Source: Clostridiaceae bacterium
GTDB taxonomy: Bacteria; Bacillota; Clostridia; Lachnospirales; Lachnospiraceae
Direction: 5' to 3'
Assembly (NCBI GenBank): GCA_910575795.1
Contig: CAJTGE010000026.1
Span: forward strand, 1 to 64,000
DNA: 64,000 bases
Positions 17,383 to 26,532 of this stretch are shown in pieces. Numbering within the stretch: position 1 is the first letter of the stretch; each line of letters opens with the position of its first letter. A program made the position numbers and the translations under genes. Under the pieces are notes generated by a model. The model was not told where the DNA came from. It saw nothing but the letters and a program-made list of their open reading frames with translations, and ran no database searches.

Positions 17383-17916
17383 GTGAGCATAGGATCACGT
17401 TTAAAGGAACTGCGCATCTTAAAGGGCCTGACCCAGGAGGAGCTGGCCGACCGCGCCGAGCTTTCCAAGGGCTTTATCTCCCAGGTTGAGCGCGATCTCA
17501 CCTCTCCGTCCATCGCCACGCTGATGGATATTCTGCAGTGCCTTGGCACGAGTATTAAAACATTTTTTAACGAGGAGCCGCAGGAACAGATCGTGTTTGG
17601 GCAAAATGATTACTTTGTCAAGCAGGATCCGGAGCTGAACAATGAAATACAGTGGATCATCCCCAATGCGCAGAAAAACACCATGGAGCCCATCCGTCTG
17701 ACTCTTAAAGCCGGCGGATCCACGTACCCCGACGCCCCCCACGAGGGCGAAGAATTCGGTTATGTCCTGCAGGGAAGTATATCTATCCACCTCGGCGACC
17801 ATACTTATAAGGCGAAAAAGGGCGAATCCTTTTACTATGTCAGCGGCAAGACGCATTATCTGTCCAGCCGCGGCGGGGCCGTCCTTATCTGGGTCAGTTC
17901 GCCGCCCAGCTTTTAG
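17383..17916 (+). CDS. XRE-family regulator with C-terminal cupin domain
   Basis: A 177-residue transcription factor of the PuuR-like HTH-cupin type. Residues 1-62 form the HTH ([20 protein letters not shown], then [16 protein letters not shown]). Residues about 100-172 form a cupin ([20 protein letters not shown], then [15 protein letters not shown]). A GTG start at 17383 is used because AAGGAGG lies 5 nt upstream; the longer ATG frame lacks such a site. Members often sense polyamines or amino-acid derivatives through the cupin. Its place as first gene of the potABCD operon suggests it controls polyamine uptake, possibly its own operon. Confidence 0.9.
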   Translation: MSIGSRLKELRILKGLTQEELADRAELSKGFISQVERDLTSPSIATLMDILQCLGTSIKTFFNEEPQEQIVFGQNDYFVKQDPELNNEIQWIIPNAQKNTMEPIRLTLKAGGSTYPDAPHEGEEFGYVLQGSISIHLGDHTYKAKKGESFYYVSGKTHYLSSRGGAVLIWVSSPPSF

Positions 17917-17957
17917 CCCGTTTTCAAATGCCATTTTTACCAGACCGGAGGAATATT

Positions 17958-19034
17958 ATGAGCCAGCCACTGATTGATTTAGTACATATTACAAAAAACT
18001 TTGACGGCGATATCGTCCTTGACGACTTAAGCCTTTCTGTCAGGGAGAATTCCTTTGTGACGCTTCTCGGCCCCAGCGGCTGCGGGAAGACGACGACGCT
18101 GCGCATTATCGGCGGGTTCGAGTCTCCGGATAAGGGGCAGCTTATCTTTGGGGGTGAGGATATCACAAAACTCCCGCCAAATAAACGGCAGCTCAATACC
18201 GTTTTTCAGAAATACGCCCTGTTCCCTCATATGAATATCGCGGATAACATCGCCTTTGGCTTAAAGATTAAGAACAAACCCAAAAGCTACATTCAGGACA
18301 AAATCAAATACGCCCTGCGGCTGGTGAACTTAAGCGGCTTTGAAAACCGCTCTGTGGATTCCTTAAGCGGCGGCCAGCAGCAGCGGATTGCCATTGCGCG
18401 GGCGATTGTCAATGAACCCAAGGTTCTTCTCCTCGACGAGCCGCTGGGCGCGCTGGATTTAAAGCTGCGGCAGGATATGCAGTATGAGCTGATCCGCTTA
18501 AAGAATGAGCTGGGCATCACTTTCATTTACGTCACGCACGATCAGGAAGAGGCCCTCACGATGTCGGATACGATCGTGGTCATGAATCAGGGCTACATCC
18601 AGCAGATGGGTTCCCCGGAGCAGATCTACAACGAGCCGGAGAACGCGTTTGTCGCTGATTTTATCGGGGAGAGCAATATCGTGGACGGCGTGATGCTGCG
18701 CGATGAGCTGGTTGAAATCTTCGGCGCGAAATTTGCCTGTGTGGATAAGGGCTTTGGCTGCAACCAGCCTGTGGATGTGGTGATCCGGCCCGAGGATATC
18801 GATCTGGTACGGCCCGGGGACGGAACGCTCCAGGGCGTTGTGACCCACCTGATTTTCAAGGGTGTTCACTATGAGATGGAGGTCACCACGCCGGACGGCT
18901 TTGAATGGCTTGTCCACAGCACGGATATGGTTCCCGTGGGGGAGGCGGTGGGCATCCATGTGGATCCCTTTGACATCCAGATCATGAATAAGCCGGCCTC
19001 TGAAGATGAGCAGGCGGTGGGCGTAACGGAATAA
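17958..19034 (+). CDS. potA: spermidine/putrescine ABC transporter ATPase
   Basis: The 358-residue ATPase energises import of polyamines. Walker A is [12 protein letters not shown] near residue 38, the Q-loop follows in [10 protein letters not shown], the ABC signature is [17 protein letters not shown], Walker B is [12 protein letters not shown], and the H-loop is in [14 protein letters not shown]. The C-terminal 110 residues form the TOBE regulatory domain. The start at 17958 has GGAGG 6 nt upstream. It is followed by potB after 100 nt that contain the second 24-bp repeat. Confidence 0.95.
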   Translation: MSQPLIDLVHITKNFDGDIVLDDLSLSVRENSFVTLLGPSGCGKTTTLRIIGGFESPDKGQLIFGGEDITKLPPNKRQLNTVFQKYALFPHMNIADNIAFGLKIKNKPKSYIQDKIKYALRLVNLSGFENRSVDSLSGGQQQRIAIARAIVNEPKVLLLDEPLGALDLKLRQDMQYELIRLKNELGITFIYVTHDQEEALTMSDTIVVMNQGYIQQMGSPEQIYNEPENAFVADFIGESNIVDGVMLRDELVEIFGAKFACVDKGFGCNQPVDVVIRPEDIDLVRPGDGTLQGVVTHLIFKGVHYEMEVTTPDGFEWLVHSTDMVPVGEAVGIHVDPFDIQIMNKPASEDEQAVGVTE

Positions 19035-19072
19035 GCGCAGGCTGTTCCCTGTCACGAATATATTCTCAGCAT

Positions 19073-19096
19073 CTCACCGCTCCTCATTTTGTGAGA
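19073..19096 (+). promoter_or_regulatory. 24-bp repeat, potA-potB intergenic copy
   Basis: CTCACC...CCTCATTTTGTGAGA matches the operon-leader copy at 17297-17320 in 21 of 24 positions. It lies 40 nt upstream of potB. Confidence 0.5.
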
Positions 19097-19135
19097 CTTT
19101 GAGAGTGTATACCATACTATAAGGAGGAGGCTGTC

Positions 19136-19960
19136 ATGCAAAGTAAGACGGCAAAGCGGCTCTTAGCCGGCCCCTATATCATCTGGATGATCGGTTTTAC
19201 GGTGATTCCGCTCCTGTTGATCGTATTCTATGGCCTGACCGATAAAAGCGGGGCCTTTACGGTTGCGAATGTCCTCTCTATCCGGACGCCGGAGCATGCA
19301 AAGGCACTTCTTTTGTCGCTCCTGTTGTCCCTGGCGAGCACCGCGTTCTGCCTGGTTTTGTCCTTTCCTCTGGCCTTGATCCTGCGCAGGCGGGGCATCG
19401 GAAAGGGAAGCTTTATGGTATTTATTTTCATCCTTCCCATGTGGATGAATTTCCTTTTGCGCACGCTGGCATGGCAGACGCTTCTGGAGAAAAACGGCGT
19501 TATCAACGGCGTGCTCAATCTCCTCGGCCTGCCGAATATTGCCGTCATCAATACGCCGGGCGCGATTATCCTGGGCATGGTTTACAATTTCCTGCCCTTT
19601 ATGATCCTGCCCATCTACAATGTGATGGCCAAGATCGACGACAATACCATCAACGCCGCCAAGGATCTGGGGGCCAGCGAGTTCCAGACGCTGATTCACG
19701 TCTGGCTCCCGCTCAGCCTTCCGGGCATCATCAGCGGTATTACCATGGTGTTTGTGCCTGCCCTGACCACCTTTGTAATCTCCAACCTGCTCGGCGGCAG
19801 CAAGATTCTCCTGATAGGAAATGTCATTGAACAGGAATTTACCAGAGGGAATAACTGGAACCTGGGGGCGGGCCTGTCCCTTGTGCTGATGCTCTTTATC
19901 TTACTCAGCATGGCTCTGATCGCCAAATATGACAAAGACGGAGAGGGGGCCGCATTTTGA
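19136..19960 (+). CDS. potB: polyamine ABC transporter permease PotB
   Basis: A 274-residue inner-membrane permease. About six membrane helices are visible, starting at residues 13-33, with others near 60-82, 94-116, 140-160, 195-215 and 245-265. The cytoplasmic EAA loop is INAAKDLGASEFQTLIHVWLPLSLPG. It is preceded by AAGGAGGAGG and its stop overlaps the next start by 4 nt (ATGA), so it is translationally coupled to the PotC-PotD fusion. The substrate, spermidine and/or putrescine, is inferred from the family. Confidence 0.94.
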   Translation: MQSKTAKRLLAGPYIIWMIGFTVIPLLLIVFYGLTDKSGAFTVANVLSIRTPEHAKALLLSLLLSLASTAFCLVLSFPLALILRRRGIGKGSFMVFIFILPMWMNFLLRTLAWQTLLEKNGVINGVLNLLGLPNIAVINTPGAIILGMVYNFLPFMILPIYNVMAKIDDNTINAAKDLGASEFQTLIHVWLPLSLPGIISGITMVFVPALTTFVISNLLGGSKILLIGNVIEQEFTRGNNWNLGAGLSLVLMLFILLSMALIAKYDKDGEGAAF

Positions 19961-21879
19961 TGAAACGATACAGCTTTAAACAATTTTTTCAGGATTTTTA
20001 TCTGGCTCTGATCCTGATCTTTTTATATGCGCCGATCGCGACCATGATGGTTCTGTCCTTTAATAACACGAAGTCCAGAACCCTCTGGGGCGGCTTTACG
20101 ACAAAATGGTATACGGAGATGTTCCAGAATCAGGCCATTATAAACGCGCTGAACAATACGCTCCTGATCGCCTTTGTCTCCGCTCTTACCGCCACGATCA
20201 TCGGGACCGTGGCCGCTATTGGGATTAACAGCATGAAAAAGCTGCCCCGCAGCATCGTGATGGGCGTGAACAATATCCCCATGCTGAATTCGGATATCGT
20301 GACCGGAATTTCTCTGATGCTGGCATTTATCGCGTTCGGGATCTCCCTGGGCTTTAAGACTGTGCTGATCTCGCATATTACCTTTAATATCCCCTATGTG
20401 ATCCTGAGCGTTATGCCGAAATTAAAGCAGACGAACCGCTCTGCTTATGAGGCCGCCCTGGATCTCGGCGCAAAGCCTTTACAGGCATTTTTTAAGATCG
20501 TATTTCCCGATATTGTACCCGGCGTGCTATCCGGCTTCCTGATGGCTTTTACCATGTCGCTCGACGACTTTATTGTGACCCATTTCACCAGGGGCGCGGG
20601 GATCGACACCCTTTCCACCCTGATTTACAGCGAGGTGCGCCGCGGGATCCGGCCGTCCATGTATGCGCTGTCCACTCTCATTTTCCTGACCGTGCTGGCG
20701 CTGCTCATCATTACGAATTTTGCGCCGGAGAAATCGCCCTCTTCCGGCTCAGACGCGGCGTCCGCATCGAAAAGCATCCTCGCCGGGCGCATCAAAAAGG
20801 GGATTCTGGCCGCGGCCTCCCTGGCGATTGGGGCCGGCGTGGGCTTTTCCACCTGGAGCCGGTACTCTGCCGCCCGCTCCGACGAGCTGTTTGTCTATAA
20901 CTGGGGCGAATATATAGATGAATCCGTGATTGAGCAGTTTGAGGAGGAAACCGGAATCAAGGTCACCTATGATGTGTTTGAGACAAATGAAGAAATGTAC
21001 CCTGTCATTGAAGCCGGGGCCGTACAGTATGACGTCGTGTGTCCCTCGGACTATATGATCCAGAGAATGGCCGAGAACGGGCTTCTGGCAGAGATTGACT
21101 TTGGAAATATCCCGAATCTCGATCAGATCGGAGATCGCTATATGGAAATGTCCAGGGGCTTTGATCCGGATAACCTGTATTCCGTCCCCTATACCTGGGG
21201 CACGGTGGGAATTCTCTACAATACGAAGCTCATTGAAGAAAAGGGGCTTCCGGTTCCCTCCAGATGGGATGACTTGTGGAATCCCGCTTACGAAGGCGAG
21301 ATCCTCATGCAGGACAGCGTCCGCGACGCCTTCATGGTTTCCTTAAAGTCGCTCGGATATTCCATGAATACCTCTGATGAAGCCGAGCTTCAGGAGGCAA
21401 AGAAAAAACTGATTGACCAGAAGCCGCTAGTACAGGCATATGTGATTGATCAGGCGCGCGACAAAATGATCGGCGGCGAGGCGGCCGTAGGCGTGATCTA
21501 TTCCGGTGAAATGCTTTATATACAGGAAGAGACGGCTGCGCAGGGGCTTGATTACTCTCTGGAATATGTCATTCCTGAGGAAGGTACGAATCTGTGGGTC
21601 GATTCATGGGTGATTCCGGCTAATGCGAGGAATAAGGAAAATGCGGAAAAATGGATCAATTTTCTGTGCAGGCCGGATATTGCTCTGAAAAACTTTGAGT
21701 ATATCACGTATTCAACTCCCAATCAGGGGGCGTTTGAGCTTCTTGATGAGGAGCTGCAGAATAATAAGGCCATTTTCCCTGATATGGAAGATTTGGCTGG
21801 CAGCGAGGTCTACCTATATCTCGGCGACGAGGTGGATGGGGTGTATAATCAACTGTGGAAGGAAGTGAAATCGCAGTAG
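19957..21879 (+). CDS. PotC permease-PotD binding protein fusion
   Basis: A 640-residue protein in which the second permease and the polyamine-binding protein are one chain. Residues 1-260 are PotC: six helices and the EAA loop AYEAALDLGAKPLQAFFKIV. Residues about 260-280 are a Ser/Ala-rich linker. A seventh hydrophobic segment at 283-300 exports the remainder. Residues 308-640 are PotD: DELFVYNWGEYIDESVIEQF, VVCPSDYMIQRM, VPYTWGTVGILYNT and WVDSWVIPANARNKENAEKW. The binding domain would thus be tethered outside the membrane, replacing a separate lipoprotein. Starts with overlapping ATGA from potB. Confidence 0.93.
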   Translation: MMKRYSFKQFFQDFYLALILIFLYAPIATMMVLSFNNTKSRTLWGGFTTKWYTEMFQNQAIINALNNTLLIAFVSALTATIIGTVAAIGINSMKKLPRSIVMGVNNIPMLNSDIVTGISLMLAFIAFGISLGFKTVLISHITFNIPYVILSVMPKLKQTNRSAYEAALDLGAKPLQAFFKIVFPDIVPGVLSGFLMAFTMSLDDFIVTHFTRGAGIDTLSTLIYSEVRRGIRPSMYALSTLIFLTVLALLIITNFAPEKSPSSGSDAASASKSILAGRIKKGILAAASLAIGAGVGFSTWSRYSAARSDELFVYNWGEYIDESVIEQFEEETGIKVTYDVFETNEEMYPVIEAGAVQYDVVCPSDYMIQRMAENGLLAEIDFGNIPNLDQIGDRYMEMSRGFDPDNLYSVPYTWGTVGILYNTKLIEEKGLPVPSRWDDLWNPAYEGEILMQDSVRDAFMVSLKSLGYSMNTSDEAELQEAKKKLIDQKPLVQAYVIDQARDKMIGGEAAVGVIYSGEMLYIQEETAAQGLDYSLEYVIPEEGTNLWVDSWVIPANARNKENAEKWINFLCRPDIALKNFEYITYSTPNQGAFELLDEELQNNKAIFPDMEDLAGSEVYLYLGDEVDGVYNQLWKEVKSQ

Positions 21880-21926
21880 GGGAGGTTAGAGCTTTTTCCG
21901 CCATAGTTTTATGCCGTGAGAGGGCC

Positions 21927-22065
21927 GCCGGAGACGGCTTCTGTATCCATTAGAAACCCCGCTCCCGCTCGGAGAAAAGCGCAGCGGACGCTAAGCTCGA
22001 AAAGACCTCGCTAAGCGCCGGCGGTTTTCTACGGGTTTCTAATGGATACAGAAGCCGTCTCCGGC
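21927..22065. repeat. 139-bp hairpin repeat, family B copy 1
   Basis: The outer stem is perfect over 24 bp and more (GCCGGAGACGGCTTCTGTAT / ATACAGAAGCCGTCTCCGGC). A conserved interior follows (AGAAACCCCGCT, GGAGAAAAGCGCAGCGG, then AAGACCTCGCTAAG, CCGGCGGTTTTCTACGGG). An inverted copy of identical length lies at 24705-24843. The interior is nearly identical in both, while the outer arms differ completely yet remain self-complementary. Confidence 0.9.
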
Positions 22066-22227
22066 TACGTTACTGGCGGGCCTTTGCAGATAAATACCGC
22101 TCAAACTTTTCAAGCCCAAGGTCCCATTTTATGCGGGTTTCTGTGATAATGGTTTTATCGGTTATTTCTCTGCAGTTCCTAAGTACATTTTCCTGTTAAA
22201 ATATCATGACCAGAAAGGAGCTTATGT

Positions 22228-22794
22228 ATGCCTCCAGCATTACAACTGCGGCCGGGAACCATCACTCTGGAACAATACGAGGCTCTGCCGGAGAACCGGA
22301 GGGCAGAAGTCTTTGATGATGTTATCTGTGATATGGCCAGCCCGTCGCAGATACATCAGATGCTGTCGATGGAATTGTCGAATATTCTTTACAACTATAT
22401 CAAACGCAAAAACGGAGGCTGCCAGGTATTCAGCGCTCCGTTTGACGTTAAGCTGTCCGACAAGCCTCTTACGATTGTCCAGCCCGATATTATGATTATC
22501 TGTGATAAGGATAAACTGGATGGAAAGCGCTGCAACGGCGCCCCGGATTTTATTATTGAGATCGTTTCTCCCGGCAATCCGTCAGATGATTATATACGCA
22601 AGCTCTACTACTACAAAAATGCCGGCGTGCGTGAGTATTGGATCGTTGATTCCCGGAGAAAGATCGTTACTGTAAACGACTTTGAGGGGGATATCGTGAG
22701 TGTCCAATATTCATTCGATTCGATTATCAAGGTAAATATCTTTGATGATTTGTATATCAGTTTTTCTGATATTGCCAATCTGCTGGATATTTAG
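22228..22794 (+). CDS. Uma2 family PD-(D/E)XK endonuclease
   Basis: A 188-residue protein of the Uma2 (DUF820) family, predicted nucleases of unsettled biological role. The N-terminal EQYEALPENRRAEVFDDVI and the catalytic core QPDIMIICDKDKLDGKRCNG, PDFIIEIVSPGN, then LYYYKNAGVREYWIVD show the family pattern with D, E and K in the PD-(D/E)XK positions. GAAAGGAG precedes the ATG. The 3-prime end overlaps the convergent nagA gene by 38 nt. Such genes are often multicopy and mobile in Clostridia. Confidence 0.88.
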   Translation: MPPALQLRPGTITLEQYEALPENRRAEVFDDVICDMASPSQIHQMLSMELSNILYNYIKRKNGGCQVFSAPFDVKLSDKPLTIVQPDIMIICDKDKLDGKRCNGAPDFIIEIVSPGNPSDDYIRKLYYYKNAGVREYWIVDSRRKIVTVNDFEGDIVSVQYSFDSIIKVNIFDDLYISFSDIANLLDI

Positions 22795-23953
22795 CCGCCG
22801 TATATACAATCCGCCCCCGGCAATAGGTCTGTATGACCTCGTAATCATCGGCCAGTATGACGATATCCGCGTCGTACCCGGCGGCCAGCTTTCCCTTTCT
22901 CCGATCTTCGCCGAGAAGCCGGGCCGGATTGATTGTGCAGGCATTCAGCGCCGCGTCAAAGGGGATCATCGCCTCTTCCACCAGGAATTTCAGGCCGCGG
23001 TTCATGCGCAGCGTGCTTCCGGCCAGCGTGCCGCTGTCTTTTAAGCGGGCCGCGCCGTCCCGGTCTACTTCTATCTCATGCCCGCCCAGCCGGTATATGC
23101 CGCCGGGCGGGCAATTTTTTACTCTCAGGGAGTCGGTCACCATGATCGGGAAATCAGGGCCTTTTGCGGCAAAAAAGTGGTAAACCGCCGCCGGATGGGC
23201 GTGAAGTCCGTCGCAGATGATCTCTCCGAAAAGATTCCGAAGCCGCAGGGCCGCGCCTAAAAGGCCGGGTTCCCGGTGATGGAAGGGGGACATTCCATTA
23301 TATACATGGGTTGCGGACAAAGCCCCGTTTGCGGCGGCCAGAAGCGCCTGATCATACGAAGCGCCGGAATGGCCCATGCTGACCGCAACCCCGTTTTGCG
23401 CGCAGTATTTTGTCAGCTTCAATCCTTCGTCGTGCTCCGGGGCCAGCGTGATATAGCGGATCATGCCCCGGGCCGCCTGCTGGTAGCGCTCAAACTCTTC
23501 CACATCCGCCGGTACGACCGCCTCCGGCGGCTGCGCGCCCCGCCGCTCCATATCGAGATACGGCCCTTCCAGGTGGATTCCCAGAATCTCGGCCCCCTCA
23601 TATCCGGCTTCCGTCACGTCCGCGACATTCTTTACGGATGCGGTTAAAACAGGGGGCAGATCCGAAACCGTAGTCGGAAGGAATGACGCGACCCCTTCCT
23701 CCGGGAGCCTCCCGGCCCACTTCCTAAGGCCCTCCGGATCGGCGTCATTTGTGTCAAAGCCATATGCGCCGTGGGTGTGGATGTCCATAAAACCGGGGAG
23801 AATCCGGTTGTCTTTGTAATCGATATCCGGATCGCGCAAGGCGTATGGGTATACGCCATCGATCCGCCCGTCTTTTATCTCAAGCTGGAGCGGGGAAAAC
23901 TGCCCTGCCAGCCATACGCGCCTGCTTTGAATAAGTGTGCTTGTCTCAGACAT
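22757..23953 (-). CDS. nagA: N-acetylglucosamine-6-phosphate deacetylase
   Basis: Deacetylates GlcNAc-6-phosphate, feeding amino-sugar catabolism and cell-wall recycling. The 398-residue amidohydrolase shows the metal motif MDIHTHGAYGFD, GIHLEGPYLD (substrate-site Glu), VSMGHSGASYDQ, SATHVYNGMSPFHHREPG, ICDGLHAHPAAV and the catalytic Asp in MVTDSL. Its C-terminus overlaps the convergent Uma2 gene. No nagB partner is adjacent. Confidence 0.94.
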   Translation of the reverse strand: MSETSTLIQSRRVWLAGQFSPLQLEIKDGRIDGVYPYALRDPDIDYKDNRILPGFMDIHTHGAYGFDTNDADPEGLRKWAGRLPEEGVASFLPTTVSDLPPVLTASVKNVADVTEAGYEGAEILGIHLEGPYLDMERRGAQPPEAVVPADVEEFERYQQAARGMIRYITLAPEHDEGLKLTKYCAQNGVAVSMGHSGASYDQALLAAANGALSATHVYNGMSPFHHREPGLLGAALRLRNLFGEIICDGLHAHPAAVYHFFAAKGPDFPIMVTDSLRVKNCPPGGIYRLGGHEIEVDRDGAARLKDSGTLAGSTLRMNRGLKFLVEEAMIPFDAALNACTINPARLLGEDRRKGKLAAGYDADIVILADDYEVIQTYCRGRIVYTAAKYPADWQYQKN

Positions 23954-24011
23954 TTTATGACCTCCTTTGGAGATTTCCGAAGCATCAAATGAACAAAATG
24001 AAGATATATCG

Positions 24012-24503
24012 TCATGTCCACCCCATCCGGTGCAGCTCCCCTTCCATCGTCATACGCTCAAATCCATTCTGCCGCAAAGCCTCATACAGAATCACCGCCA
24101 CCGAATTTGAAAGATTCAGCGACCGCGTTTCCCCCCACATGGGAATCCGCATGCAATTCTCCCTGTTCTCTACCAGCATCTCCTCGGGAATCCCCCTGCT
24201 CTCCGGCCCGAACATAATATAGCAGTCCGGTTCATAAGAAATATCCGTATAAACCCGTTTCGCCTTCGTCGTAGCCATATAAATCTTCGCGCCCGGATTC
24301 CGTTCCAGAAAATCCTCATAATCACTGTAAACCGTCACGTCCAGACGCGGCCAGTAGTCCAGCCCCGCCCGCTTCACTTCCTTATCGCCCAGCCGGAACC
24401 CCAGCGGTTCGATCAAATGCAGCCGCGTATTCGTCGCCACGCACGTTCTCCCTATATTTCCGGTATTCATTGGCATCTCCGGCTCATATAACACAATATT
24501 CAT
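24012..24503 (-). CDS. trmL: tRNA (cytidine/uridine-34-2'-O)-methyltransferase
   Basis: A 163-residue SPOUT methyltransferase that 2'-O-methylates the wobble nucleotide of certain tRNAs. It starts MNIVLYEPEMPMNTGNIGRT, followed by LIEPLGFRLGDKEVKRAGLD. The knot region carries IMFGPESRGIPEEML and the C-terminal RIPMWGETRSLNLSNSVAVI. ATG at 24503 was chosen over an in-frame upstream one at 24614, because the protein then has the usual length and the N-terminal strand aligns with the family. Confidence 0.94.
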   Translation of the reverse strand: MNIVLYEPEMPMNTGNIGRTCVATNTRLHLIEPLGFRLGDKEVKRAGLDYWPRLDVTVYSDYEDFLERNPGAKIYMATTKAKRVYTDISYEPDCYIMFGPESRGIPEEMLVENRENCMRIPMWGETRSLNLSNSVAVILYEALRQNGFERMTMEGELHRMGWT

Positions 24504-24704
24504 CTCACTCACCCTCAACAAAGGAACCGCCGCGAAAAATCCCGCGCGCCCTGCCCACCTTATTCCACAGCATCCCCTACCCAGGCAGGGATACGTTCCT
24601 TCCTCTGCGCCCAAAATCAGGAAAGTCCTTCACCCCGCGGCAAAGGACATCAATCCCCAGTACAGCATATTAATTTACAGTCCCTTACAGCCAGCAATCA
24701 CGCA

Positions 24705-24843
24705 GCCATGGAGCGGCCATATATCCAGCAAAAACCCGTAGAAAACCGCCGGTACTTAGCGAGGTCTTTAAAGGGCTTAGTACCGCTGCGCTTTTCTCCG
24801 AGCGGAAGCGGGGTTTCTGCTGGATATATGGCCGCTCCATGGC
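24705..24843. repeat. 139-bp hairpin repeat, family B copy 2
   Basis: An inverted copy of 21927-22065 with the same length. The outer arms are GCCATGGAGCGGCCATATAT / ATATATGGCCGCTCCATGGC, unrelated to copy 1 but fully complementary. The apical stem is GGTACT/AGTACC here and GG(A)CGCT/AGCGCC in copy 1, a compensatory change. It lies between the aminotransferase gene and trmL. Confidence 0.9.
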
Positions 24844-24874
24844 GTCCCCCCAGCGTCATCCCCCAACCTGCAAA

Positions 24875-26041
24875 CTATTTCCCATCCAACTTATCCACAA
24901 ACCGCCTGATCCGCCCAATCGCCTTCTTCAGATCCTCCAGCGAATACGCATACGACACTCTCAGATACCCTTCCCCGCTGTCCCCAAACGCCGTTCCGGG
25001 AACAATGGCGATCTTCTCCTCCCTAAGCAGCCGGTTCGCAAATTCATCCGACGTCATTCCAAACCGTTTGATACACGGGAACATATAAAACGCCCCATAA
25101 GGCTCAAAGCAGTCCATTCCCAGCTCTCTGAACGCGCCCAAAAGGTATCTCCTGCGCTCGTCGTAGGCTTCCTTCATCCTGGCGATATCCTCGTCGCCGT
25201 TTCGCAGCGCCTCAATGGCCGCATACTGGCTCGTCGTGGGCGCGCACATGATCGCATACTGGTGAATCTTTAACATCTGCTTCAAGATGACCGCCGGCGC
25301 CGCCGTATATCCCAGCCTCCAGCCTGTCATGGCATAGGCTTTGGAAAATCCGTTGATCAGGACGGTCCTCTCCTTCATGCCCGGTATCGAAGCGATGGAC
25401 ACATGCTCTCCCTTGTATGTAAGCTCCGCATAAATCTCATCGCTTAAGACAAAGAGATCCTTTTCCTCAATCACCTCTGCGATCGCCTCCAGATCCGCTT
25501 TTTCCATGACCGCTCCTGTCGGGTTATTGGGGAACGGGAGGATCAAAACCTTTGTCCTGGGCGTAATTTTCTCCAGAAGCTTTTCCTTTGTCAGGCGGAA
25601 CTCGTCCTTTTCCTCCAGCTCAATGATCACCGGCGTTCCTCCGGCGAGAAGCGTGCAGGGAACATAAGACACATAGCTGGGCTGCGGGATCAGCACCTCG
25701 TCTCCGGGGTTCAGCATGGCGCGCAGGGCGATATCTATGGCCTCGCTTCCGCCCACGGTCACCATAATCTCTGTGTTATAATCATATTCCAGGGACATGC
25801 GCCTCTTTAAATACCTGCTGATCTCGATCTTCAGATCCTTTAAGCCCGCATTGGATGTGTAGAAGGTGCGCCCCTTTTCCAGGGAATAGATGCCTTCCTC
25901 GCGGATATGCCACGGCGTGTCAAAGTCCGGCTCGCCCACGCCGAGAGAGATGGCGCCCTTCATTTCGCTCACAACGTCAAAAAATTTGCGGATTCCTGAC
26001 GGCTGAATCTTTACTATTGTATCTGATAATGGGTTTCTCAC
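24875..26041 (-). CDS. PLP-dependent aminotransferase, class I/II
   Basis: A 388-residue fold-type I aminotransferase. Features are GAISLGVGEPDFDTPWHI at the N-terminus, VTVGGSEAIDIALRAMLNPG, FPNNPTGAVMEKADL, the aspartate in LSDEIYAELTY, the PLP lysine in LINGFSKAYAMTGWRLGY and the C-terminal arginine in GYLRVSYA. The exact amino donor is uncertain; aspartate- or aromatic-type aminotransferases look alike here. Its start overlaps the stop of the Lrp-type regulator by 4 nt, so the two form an operon and the regulator probably controls it. Confidence 0.92.
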   Translation of the reverse strand: MRNPLSDTIVKIQPSGIRKFFDVVSEMKGAISLGVGEPDFDTPWHIREEGIYSLEKGRTFYTSNAGLKDLKIEISRYLKRRMSLEYDYNTEIMVTVGGSEAIDIALRAMLNPGDEVLIPQPSYVSYVPCTLLAGGTPVIIELEEKDEFRLTKEKLLEKITPRTKVLILPFPNNPTGAVMEKADLEAIAEVIEEKDLFVLSDEIYAELTYKGEHVSIASIPGMKERTVLINGFSKAYAMTGWRLGYTAAPAVILKQMLKIHQYAIMCAPTTSQYAAIEALRNGDEDIARMKEAYDERRRYLLGAFRELGMDCFEPYGAFYMFPCIKRFGMTSDEFANRLLREEKIAIVPGTAFGDSGEGYLRVSYAYSLEDLKKAIGRIRRFVDKLDGK

Positions 26042-26520
26042 GGAACAATCAACATCCTTTCATCCTGGGGGCCCTCGCAAAGCACAGTGCCGTGGTCTTT
26101 ATATTTCTTTAATACAAAATGCGTGGCTGTGCTGAGCACGGAGTCTATGGTGGACAGCTTTTCCGCCACGAACTGCGCGACTGCGCGCATGGTCTTTGCC
26201 TCCAGCATGACGGTAAAATCATAGCCGCCTGACATCAGGTAAACGGCCTTCACCTCGCTGTACTGATAGATGCGCTCTGCAATCTTGTCAAAACCCATAT
26301 CCCTCTGCGGCGTTACCTTTACCTCGATCAGGGCAATCACCTTTTCCTCATCCGTATTGTCCCAGTTGATCAGGGTGTGATAGCCGCAAATGATATGCTC
26401 GCTCTCCATTCCAGCGATCTCCGCCGCCACGGCCGCCTCATTCTCCCCCAGTAAATCCGCCAGCTCCTTAACGCTGATTTTGCTGTTTTTTTCAATCACC
26501 GCTAAAATTCGTTCCCTCAT
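26038..26520 (-). CDS. Lrp/AsnC family transcriptional regulator
   Basis: A 160-residue feast/famine regulator. Residues 1-60 hold a winged helix (MRERILAVIEKNSKISVKEL, then ADLLGENEAAVAAEI), and residues about 70-145 form the RAM ligand-binding domain (VIALIEVKVTPQRDMGFDKI to VYLMSGGYDFTVMLEA). These proteins sense amino acids. ATGA overlap with the downstream aminotransferase makes that gene the likely target. Confidence 0.92.
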   Translation of the reverse strand: MRERILAVIEKNSKISVKELADLLGENEAAVAAEIAGMESEHIICGYHTLINWDNTDEEKVIALIEVKVTPQRDMGFDKIAERIYQYSEVKAVYLMSGGYDFTVMLEAKTMRAVAQFVAEKLSTIDSVLSTATHFVLKKYKDHGTVLCEGPQDERMLIVP

Positions 26521-26532
26521 ACCCTGCCTCCT

